6,459 nt of DNA from the NCBI GenBank assembly GCA_945878745.1, contig CAMDVY010000181.1, positions 1-6,459 on the forward strand, given 5' to 3'. The translations under genes were made by a program, and so were the position numbers. A model generated the notes under the pieces. The model was not told where the DNA came from, did not search any database, and was given only the letters and a program-made list of their open reading frames with translations. Every line of letters begins with the position of its first letter. The first letter of the stretch is position 1. The DNA comes from Klebsiella pneumoniae (lineage in GTDB: Bacteria; Pseudomonadota; Gammaproteobacteria; Pseudomonadales; Azotimanducaceae). Positions 1-5,209 of the stretch are shown here, piece by piece.

Positions 1-495
1 CGATGCCCAGGGCCGAACTTCGGTGTGCATCTGATTGAGACCGACCAGGGCCGCGGTCACGAGCATCGTTGCCGCCAGTTCATAGAGCGCAACTGGCAAC
101 GTCTGCTCAAACAAAAATTGTGCAGCGATGATGAAGTAGCACAGAAAGATCACCACCACCGCGTCCCTTCTCGTTTTCATCTCAACCAGCTTGAATGCAA
201 AAGCGAGGATCAGCATGGAGACAAAAACTTCGAGACTGAGCGCCGTGGCGGCTGAGACAAAAACGCCGAGGGTCCCGAGCACCACAAAAAACGTCTTGAC
301 GGCTCGTGATGGATAGCCGATGCGACCTTGGTAAACACGAGTTCGCCACAAACCGCACAACAGGCCCACCACGATGATCCACGGCGAAAGCTGAGCAAAA
401 TGTGGCAACACAACTGCAGCTTGCGCAACCATCAACAGCGCCAGCGAGTTGCGCGGAATCTGAAACCCAATCCCGGATGGATTATTCGCGGCCAT
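1..495 (-). CDS. tgpA: TgpA-like transglutaminase membrane protein, N-terminal part (partial)
   Basis: The frame opens with ATG at 495-493 (MAANNPSGIG...) and stays open for 165 codons to the left edge, so the C-terminal part is outside the window. What is visible is the hydrophobic N-terminal region (DUF3488 type) of TgpA-like proteins. Membrane segments are likely near residues 17-33, 37-50, 68-85 and 90-103, followed by a basic EMKTRRDA stretch (about 105-111) and further helices at 112-128 and 135-153. The segment from LEVFVSMLI to EMKTRRDA and on to FIIAAQFLF is characteristic of the family. Full-length relatives follow these helices with a periplasmic transglutaminase-like domain carrying a Cys-His-Asp triad; none of that can be checked here. 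The start overlaps the end of the DUF58 gene by 14 nt and has no clear Shine-Dalgarno sequence, which suggests translational coupling. The identity rests on the N-terminal pattern plus the MoxR-DUF58 context. Confidence 0.85.
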   Translation of the reverse strand, partial: MAANNPSGIGFQIPRNSLALLMVAQAAVVLPHFAQLSPWIIVVGLLCGLWRTRVYQGRIGYPSRAVKTFFVVLGTLGVFVSAATALSLEVFVSMLILAFAFKLVEMKTRRDAVVVIFLCYFIIAAQFLFEQTLPVALYELAATMLVTAALVGLNQMHTEVRPWAS

Positions 496-1435
496 ACAAC
501 GCCAGGGCGCGGAGCACCTGCTCGAGATGAGCTTCACCGATTCCGGACTCCATGCGCTGCGACGGCAGATCCAGCCCGAATTCACGCGCCGTACGTGTTG
601 CTTGCAGCGCGTACCCCGTCAGGCACCGAAGCCTGTGCTCGACATCGCCGGAGAGGTCGTCAAACCGCAACCACAGACGCGGCTCGACATAACTCGAGTA
701 CCGCTTCACCACCAGATCTCGGCCACCACTTTTCGCATACGACCGCCAGATCACCTGTTTGATCGGGTCACCGGGCGTATATGCCTTGATATCCGTAAAG
801 TCCTCACTGCCTCGCGGATCAACCAGGACTCCTTCATTCCGACGACCAAAACCGGCGCTCGGCAATTCCTGAAACAATGGTTGCGGATAAACAAGTGCGC
901 GCACGTCCAGATCGACCCAGGTCCAGGCCCGCAGCAGACCCAGCGGATAAAAGGTCTCGACCAGCAGTCGTCCTGGATCCAACCATCCCCGCTCCGTCCC
1001 GCGGACGTACAGGCTGACGGCATCGGCTTCCCGGGAGTAGATTTCTGCCCACTGTGGAATACCACCTGGCCAGCCGAGCTGAATACCTTCGCGACCACGG
1101 CCCTGAGGTCGAATAACGCGAATCGCAAACTCGATATCCTCGCCAACAAAACCGGGACGAACGGAGTGCACTTCGAGGACCAGTCCTGACAAATTACGAA
1201 AGGTGTAGAGGATGGTGATCAGGAACATCGAGCCCAGAAGAAATGCGATGGCATAAACCAGACTCGACTGGTAGTTGATTGCCACCAGAACCATGAGGAT
1301 CAACAAGGCAGCAAAGGCAAATCCGACTTTGCTCGGGAAGATGAAAATATTTCGTTGGGTGAGCGTGATGCTCGACGATGGCGGGATTCGTTTGTCGAGC
1401 CAATCGCCAAATCGATTCGACAACACCGATGCCAT
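482..1435 (-). CDS. DUF58 domain-containing membrane protein
   Basis: A 317-residue protein of the DUF58 family, usually encoded between a MoxR ATPase and a TgpA-like transglutaminase, as here. The N-terminus holds RIPPSSSITLTQRNIFIFPS (16-35), typical of the gammaproteobacterial form. Two transmembrane helices follow, at about 37-55 and 58-77. A beta-rich region leads to the DUF58 signature at about 208-246 (RGSEDFTDIKAYTPGD, then IKQVIWRSYAKSGG and LVVKRYS). The family's biochemical role is not settled; a VWA-like fold and an envelope role with the MoxR chaperone are proposed for relatives. The ATG at 1435-1433 is preceded in frame by TAA only 3 nt upstream, so translation cannot begin earlier in this frame. 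No Shine-Dalgarno sequence precedes it, because the upstream bases belong to an inserted inverted-repeat element. The 3' end overlaps the tgpA-like start by 14 nt. The protein looks full length and intact. Confidence 0.93.
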   Translation of the reverse strand: MASVLSNRFGDWLDKRIPPSSSITLTQRNIFIFPSKVGFAFAALLILMVLVAINYQSSLVYAIAFLLGSMFLITILYTFRNLSGLVLEVHSVRPGFVGEDIEFAIRVIRPQGRGREGIQLGWPGGIPQWAEIYSREADAVSLYVRGTERGWLDPGRLLVETFYPLGLLRAWTWVDLDVRALVYPQPLFQELPSAGFGRRNEGVLVDPRGSEDFTDIKAYTPGDPIKQVIWRSYAKSGGRDLVVKRYSSYVEPRLWLRFDDLSGDVEHRLRCLTGYALQATRTAREFGLDLPSQRMESGIGEAHLEQVLRALALYGRE

Positions 1436-1439
1436 GGAT

Positions 1440-1499
1440 TAGCCCGGAGTATTCATGAAGGTTCGTCGCGAGGGTGACGAGATGCGTGAAAAGACAGGG
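1440..1499 (+). repeat. Left arm of the imperfect inverted repeat
   Basis: The outer 20 bases are nearly identical to the reverse complement of the right arm; the only difference is an A versus G at the twelfth base. The inner 40 bases diverge but keep GGTTC-type, TG-CGA and AAAA-ACAGGG blocks shared with the other arm. In minus-strand mRNA this is the 3' arm of the predicted hairpin and ends four bases before the DUF58 start codon. Confidence 0.75.
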
Positions 1500-1562
1500 T
1501 GGCGCGGACTGTAAGGCGCGCAGTCAAACTTCCTAGTACGTCGAGCACCGGGAAGGAGCACG

Positions 1563-1621
1563 CCCTGTGTTTTTGCGTATATCGGCAGCTGCAGCAGAAC
1601 ATTCATGAACACTCCGGGCTA
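1563..1621 (-). repeat. Right arm of the imperfect inverted repeat
   Basis: This is the partner of the left arm, best read on the minus strand, where it begins TAGCCCGGAGTGTTCATGAA. Its first three bases are the TAG stop codon of the MoxR-family ATPase gene. The inner half carries TGCAGCTGC and ends in the shared ACAGGG block. In minus-strand mRNA it is the 5' arm of the predicted hairpin. Confidence 0.75.
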
Positions 1622-2602
1622 GATTACATCTACGCTGGCCAGCAACCTCTGGGCCAGTGCACCACCGCCATGCCCGGCAAAATCCGCCGCTTCCCGCAAA
1701 CGATGTTCGACCACCCCTGGCAACACCGCCTGAACATCTTCAGGCACCACGTGGGAACGATTGTTGATGAGCGCCCAGGCTCGGGCTACATGCAGCAAGG
1801 CCAGCGAACCCCGTGGCGACAGTCCGAACGCAAACGCGCCTCCCAGTCGTGTGTGACCAACCAATCGCTGCACATACTCAAGCAAGGGCTCGGATACTTT
1901 CACCGCATCTACCGCGGCCTGTATGGCCTGCAGCCTTGGCAGATCGAGGACGGGATCGAGATTGGCCAGGCGAGCTCGCTGATCGCCGCCCCGAAGCAGT
2001 TCTCGTTCGGCATCCGGATCCGGATACCCCAGTGTGATACGCATGAGAAAACGGTCGAGTTGAGACTCTGGCAGCGGAAAGGTCCCACCCTGTGTCACCG
2101 GGTTCTGGGTTGCGATCACAAAAAAGGGCTGCGGCAAGGGGCGCGTCTGACCTTCGATGGTTACCTGACGCTCTTCCATGGCCTCGAGCAACGCACTCTG
2201 ACTCTTGGGTGTAGCTCGGTTGATTTCATCCGCGAGTACCACCTGTGCAAACAGCGGACCCGGGATAAATCGCAACCCGCCCGTCTCCCGATCAAAAATC
2301 GATGATCCGATGATGTCTGAGGGCAAAACATCGGACGTGAATTGCACGCGGTGGTAGGACAGACCCAAGACCCTGGCCAAGGCTTGCGAGAGCAGGGTCT
2401 TGCCCATCCCGGGCAGGTCCTCGATAAGCAGGTGGCCACGCGCAAACAAACAAGCCAGCGCCAGGCGAACCTGCGTGTTCTTGCCGAGGAGGATGCCGTT
2501 GAGCGCTGTGGTCGCGGCCACGATGTCATCGTGGACCCGGCCGCGTTCAGGCGTGATTGTGAAGCTCTGGGAAGCTGTTATCCCACTTCTGGTCGGTGTC
2601 AC
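1619..2602 (-). CDS. MoxR-family AAA+ ATPase
   Basis: A 327-residue AAA+ ATPase of the MoxR family, thought to act as an ATP-driven chaperone for proteins encoded beside it. Visible motifs are Walker A EDLPGMGKT (61-69), Walker B VVLADEIN (121-128), sensor 1 ATQNP (164-168), the conserved PLPESQLDRF with its arginine (176-185), and sensor 2 in LSPRG (261-265). Length and C-terminal lid are normal. The annotated start is GTG at 2602-2600, which overlaps purF by 56 nt and has no evident Shine-Dalgarno sequence. An in-frame GTG at 2521-2519 would avoid the overlap but remove 27 residues, including part of the usual N-terminal helix, so the longer form is preferred. The stop codon TAG (1621-1619) coincides with the first bases of the inserted inverted-repeat element. 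Downstream DUF58 and tgpA-like genes support an envelope-related module; the client protein cannot be told from sequence. Confidence 0.93.
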   Translation of the reverse strand: MTPTRSGITASQSFTITPERGRVHDDIVAATTALNGILLGKNTQVRLALACLFARGHLLIEDLPGMGKTLLSQALARVLGLSYHRVQFTSDVLPSDIIGSSIFDRETGGLRFIPGPLFAQVVLADEINRATPKSQSALLEAMEERQVTIEGQTRPLPQPFFVIATQNPVTQGGTFPLPESQLDRFLMRITLGYPDPDAERELLRGGDQRARLANLDPVLDLPRLQAIQAAVDAVKVSEPLLEYVQRLVGHTRLGGAFAFGLSPRGSLALLHVARAWALINNRSHVVPEDVQAVLPGVVEHRLREAADFAGHGGGALAQRLLASVDVI

Positions 2603-4073
2603 TGCGTTGTTTGCTAGCGTCGTTTCGTCGCAACGATAGCCGCTTGAGATAAGAGTCGTCTATGTCACCGGTCACGTAATTGCCGTCGAACACAGAACAT
2701 TCGAAATGCTGGAGTTCAGGATTGCCTTCGCGAGCGGCTTTCACCAGGTCTTCAAGTCGTTGATAGATCAGCCAGTCCGCACCAATTTCATGGGCAATGG
2801 CGTCACTGTCACCGATCATCGCGACAAACTCGTCGGCGGCGGCCAAGTCGATGCCATAAACGTTCGGGTACTTCACAATCGGCGCAGCAGAGGCGACATA
2901 AACCTTTTTGGCACCCGCATCACGCGCCATCTGGACGATGCGCGCAATGGTCGTGCCACGCACGATGGAGTCATCCACCAGCAGTACGGTCTTGTCCTTG
3001 AATTCAAGCGGAATGCTGTTGAACTTGTAGCGAACACTGCGTTTGCGTTCTTGTTGCCCAGGCATGATGAACGTGCGTGGGATGTACCGGTTTTTCACAA
3101 ATCCTTCGCGAAATTTGGTATCCAGCCGCTGAGCCAGGGGCATCGCACAGGTGCGGGATGTTTCCGGGATGGGGATGACGACATCGATGTCGTGCTTGCC
3201 ATCGGGGTAACTTTCGAGGATCTGTTCAGCGAGGTACTCACCCATCCGCAGACGAGCCTTGTAGACCGATACACCATCCATGATCGAATCCGGGCGGGCA
3301 AAATAGACATGTTCGAAGATGCACGGCACCAGTCTTGTCCGTTCGGCGCAGATTTGCCGGTGGATATCGCCGGTTTCCGTGATCAACACTGCTTCGCCCG
3401 GGGCAACGTCGCCGAGCAGCTCGAAACCGAGCAGATCCAGTGCCACGCTTTCTGAAGCCAGCATGTACTCCGGACCATCGGCATGATGGCGTCGGCCGAG
3501 CACCAGGGGTCGAATGCCAAGCGGATCACGAAAACCGATGACGCCAACGCCAACGATGCTGGACACCACCGCATAGGCCCCCTGGCAGCGACGATGCACG
3601 CTGGACACTGCACGAAAGATATCGGTGGCGGTCGGATGCAGATGCTTGATCTGAAACAGTTCGTGCGCAAAAACATTGAGCAGCACTTCTGAATCACTGT
3701 CGGTATTGATGTGGCGCAGGTCGTCACGAAAAACTTCAGCGCGCAGTCGTTCGGCATTGGTCAGATTGCCGTTGTGACCCAGCGCAATACCGTACGGCGA
3801 GTTGACGTACATGGGCTGCGCTTCAGCACTGGACGATGATCCTGCAGTGGGATAGCGCACGTGGCCAATACCGTAGTTGCCACGCAGCCTCTGCATGTGT
3901 CGCTCCTGGAACACATCGCGCACCAGGCCGTTGTCTTTGCGCAAGTTGACTCTCGCGCCATCCATGGTGACGATGCCCGCCGCATCCTGGCCACGGTGCT
4001 GGAGGACAGTCAGGGCATCATAGAGCTCCTGATTCACATTCGAACGGGCGACGATACCGACGATTCCGCACAC
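2547..4073 (-). CDS. purF: Amidophosphoribosyltransferase (glutamine PRPP amidotransferase)
   Basis: Catalyses the first committed step of de novo purine synthesis: PRPP plus glutamine gives 5-phosphoribosylamine, glutamate and pyrophosphate, in the cytosol. The 508-residue product closely follows the E. coli enzyme in length and motifs. The initiator is GTG, followed at once by Cys2, the catalytic nucleophile after Met removal, in CGIVGIV. There is no propeptide, as in the E. coli type rather than the Bacillus type. The class II glutaminase domain shows QHRGQDAAGI (25-34), GHVRYPTAG (70-78), GHNGNLTNA (99-107) and TDSDSE (124-129). The phosphoribosyltransferase domain carries the PRPP loop VLLVDDSIVRGTT (363-375). 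A Shine-Dalgarno AAGGA lies at 4088-4084, ten bases before the start. The gene is 43 nt downstream of cvpA, and its last 56 nt overlap the annotated ATPase gene. No E. coli-like PurR operator was seen in the 43-nt gap. Confidence 0.98.
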   Translation of the reverse strand: MCGIVGIVARSNVNQELYDALTVLQHRGQDAAGIVTMDGARVNLRKDNGLVRDVFQERHMQRLRGNYGIGHVRYPTAGSSSSAEAQPMYVNSPYGIALGHNGNLTNAERLRAEVFRDDLRHINTDSDSEVLLNVFAHELFQIKHLHPTATDIFRAVSSVHRRCQGAYAVVSSIVGVGVIGFRDPLGIRPLVLGRRHHADGPEYMLASESVALDLLGFELLGDVAPGEAVLITETGDIHRQICAERTRLVPCIFEHVYFARPDSIMDGVSVYKARLRMGEYLAEQILESYPDGKHDIDVVIPIPETSRTCAMPLAQRLDTKFREGFVKNRYIPRTFIMPGQQERKRSVRYKFNSIPLEFKDKTVLLVDDSIVRGTTIARIVQMARDAGAKKVYVASAAPIVKYPNVYGIDLAAADEFVAMIGDSDAIAHEIGADWLIYQRLEDLVKAAREGNPELQHFECSVFDGNYVTGDIDDSYLKRLSLRRNDASKQRSDTDQKWDNSFPELHNHA

Positions 4074-4082
4074 GATCAGGTG

Positions 4083-4096
4083 ATCCTTATAAGGAT
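4083..4096. promoter_or_regulatory. Perfect 14-bp palindrome holding the purF ribosome binding site
   Basis: The sequence ATCCTTATAAGGAT in the cvpA-purF gap equals its own reverse complement. On the minus strand its second half contains AAGGA (4088-4084), the only clear Shine-Dalgarno sequence seen in the window, ten bases before the purF GTG. The palindrome has no loop bases, so as RNA it could pair only in part (ATCC with GGAT around a TTATAA loop). A small operator, a weak RBS-masking hairpin or chance are all possible. Confidence 0.4.
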
Positions 4097-4116
4097 GTAT
4101 TGCGCATCCGCAGGAG

Positions 4117-4659
4117 TCACTGGCTAAGCTTCCAGATGAATCCGCGGGTCTGGCCGATCAGAACGAGGACATCATCCTCCATCACCAGCAAATGTTCACG
4201 CAATTGTGATGTGCGCCACCACTCGGTTTCGACGGCAAAAGGCCGAATCGCGATCAGGAACACAATACAAACCACCACACCACGACCGGCACCGAACAGA
4301 AAGCCCAACAAACGATCCGTACCAGTGAGCCCGGTGCTGGCCACGAGTTTTGCAACGCCCCATTGGATCAGGGATCCCGCAATCAACGTCACGACAAACA
4401 CCGCGACAAAGCCGATCGCCAGCCCAACCGTGTCGGATCGAATCAGTCCACCGACGGCGTCATTACCAGCGGTTGAGCCCTGTGTGAGCGGAAACCATTC
4501 CGTGAAGGTCGGACCAAAGGCCAGCGCCAGCAACACCGCCACCACCCAGGTGACCAGCGATAGAACTTCCTTCAGCAGCCCTCGCATCAATCCCATGACA
4601 GCCGAGATCAGAATCGCAATCAATAACGCCAGATCAAAACCCGTGAGCGACTCCATCAT
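4117..4659 (-). CDS. cvpA: CvpA family inner-membrane protein
   Basis: A 180-residue integral membrane protein of the CvpA family, named from its requirement for colicin V production in E. coli; its basic molecular function is not firmly established. Four hydrophobic segments are visible at about 8-24, 32-50, 79-103 and 117-138. The family pattern is clear: DLALLIAILISAVMGLMRGLLKE near the N-terminus, and LLGFLFGAGRGVVVCIVFLI in the last membrane region. A hydrophilic tail of about 40 residues follows. The ATG at 4659-4657 overlaps the dedD stop in an ATGA arrangement, implying translational coupling; a second ATG follows directly and could also serve. Its place between a SPOR-domain gene and purF matches the conserved gammaproteobacterial order, which strengthens the call. 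purF begins 43 nt downstream. Confidence 0.95.
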   Translation of the reverse strand: MMESLTGFDLALLIAILISAVMGLMRGLLKEVLSLVTWVVAVLLALAFGPTFTEWFPLTQGSTAGNDAVGGLIRSDTVGLAIGFVAVFVVTLIAGSLIQWGVAKLVASTGLTGTDRLLGFLFGAGRGVVVCIVFLIAIRPFAVETEWWRTSQLREHLLVMEDDVLVLIGQTRGFIWKLSQ

Positions 4660-5198
4660 GTGGAAAACGCCCTGACGCGTGCATCCGGCGCCTGCCCGGC
4701 GGCGAGCTTGCGGCGGATCGCTTCCGCTTCTGAACCGTCCAGGTACGGGCCGACCGCAACTCGAATCATGACCTTGTCATCTTTTTTCACGGCAGAAATG
4801 AAGGCATCGTAGCCCGCGTCGCGCAATTCCTGCCGCAGTGCCAGGGCGCGTTCTTCGGAAGAAAAACTGCCAACCTGCACAGCCCATCGCTCGGTGTCAC
4901 TGTCAGGTTTGGACAAAACGGGCTCGCCCACCTGGGTCCCATGCTCTGTGCTGAAAAAATCTTCATCGACCGACGACTCAAGTTCGGCAATCTTCTCGAC
5001 GTAGGGATTTTCGGCCAGTGCCGGTGGTGCGGCTGCAGGCAGCAGTGCAACCCTTGGATCCCTGGCGACTTCCGGTATCGCCTTGATCTCGACCGTTGGC
5101 AACCCATCACCATCGAACAGCATCGGCAGCACGATGACGAGTATTGCCAGCAGGAAGATCGAGCCGGTGATGCGAAAGCGTTTCGTGTCCTCGTCCAC
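4656..5198 (-). CDS. dedD: DedD-like SPOR domain protein
   Basis: A 180-residue bitopic membrane protein. A short cytoplasmic N-terminus (1-10) is followed by one transmembrane helix at about 11-28 and a Pro/Ala-rich periplasmic linker with an acidic stretch (about 30-102). A C-terminal SPOR domain spans about 104-178, with WAVQVGSFSSEERA, LRDAGYDAF and MIRVAVGPY motifs. SPOR domains bind denuded septal peptidoglycan, and E. coli DedD localises to the division ring. The position between folC and cvpA is the same as for dedD in E. coli. The start is GTG at 5198-5196, 11 nt after the folC stop, without a strong Shine-Dalgarno sequence; it places the membrane anchor correctly. The 3' end overlaps cvpA by 4 nt. 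The linker is low in conservation, so the symbol rests mostly on architecture and gene order. Confidence 0.9.
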   Translation of the reverse strand: MDEDTKRFRITGSIFLLAILVIVLPMLFDGDGLPTVEIKAIPEVARDPRVALLPAAAPPALAENPYVEKIAELESSVDEDFFSTEHGTQVGEPVLSKPDSDTERWAVQVGSFSSEERALALRQELRDAGYDAFISAVKKDDKVMIRVAVGPYLDGSEAEAIRRKLAAGQAPDARVRAFST

Positions 5199-5209
5199 GC
5201 AGCAGCCCG

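Larger units (their letters stand above)
1440..1621. mobile_element. MITE-like element with long terminal inverted repeats
   Basis: The outermost 20 bases at 1440-1459 (TAGCCCGGAGTATTCATGAA) match the reverse complement of 1602-1621 at 19 of 20 positions. Similarity continues inward with one gap to an ACAGGG block (1494-1499, and CCCTGT at 1563-1568). Each arm is therefore about 60 nt with roughly three-quarters identity by hand count, around a unique centre of about 63 nt. No substantial ORF lies inside, so any transposition would need a transposase in trans. If the core is 1443-1618 (ends CCCGGAGT...ACTCCGGG), the flanks are TTAG (1439-1442) and CTAG (1619-1622). That resembles a 4-bp YTAR duplication, the target type known for the IS5 subgroup. 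If the ends include TAG/CTA, the flanking repeat is GAT (1437-1439 and 1622-1624). The family is not identified. A regulatory hairpin or an intergenic repeat unit of the ERIC kind is the alternative. Confidence 0.75.

Noticed and set aside
182..428. Minus-strand short frames of 66 and 72 codons near the left edge
   Set aside because: They are out of frame with the tgpA-like reading frame that runs from 495 to the left edge and shows clear membrane-protein family sequence.
527..1189. Plus-strand open frame of 220 codons opposite the DUF58 gene
   Set aside because: Antisense shadow of a well supported DUF58 coding region; composition and lack of motifs argue against a real protein.
1440..1621. 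Reading the inverted repeat as a factor-independent terminator
   Set aside because: The arms are far longer than a terminator stem, the loop is about 63 nt, and no run of T follows the 3' arm on the minus strand. It also sits between genes that normally share a transcript.
1499..2305. Plus-strand open frame of 268 codons opposite the ATPase gene
   Set aside because: It is antisense to a clear MoxR-family gene and rich in His, Gln, Arg and Cys with no recognisable domain. Long antisense frames are expected opposite GC-rich coding sequence.
2706..3455. Plus-strand open frame of 249 codons opposite purF
   Set aside because: It lies wholly within the conserved purF gene, with no motif, no ribosome binding site and no neighbours on that strand. 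Treated as a shadow frame.
4083..4116. Possible sigma-70 promoter before purF, with TTATAA as a -10 box
   Set aside because: No convincing -35 hexamer lies at the right spacing, and the TTATAA is explained by the palindrome around the Shine-Dalgarno sequence. The downstream gene also sits in a compact operon.
4074..4116. PurR-type operator upstream of purF
   Set aside because: The E. coli PurR consensus (ACGCAAACGTTTNCNT type) is not present in the gap; the palindrome there has a different sequence.
4100..4675. Plus-strand open frame of 191 codons opposite cvpA
   Set aside because: It mirrors almost exactly the membrane-protein gene on the minus strand and is a Ser/Thr/Asn/Pro-rich antisense translation without recognisable features.
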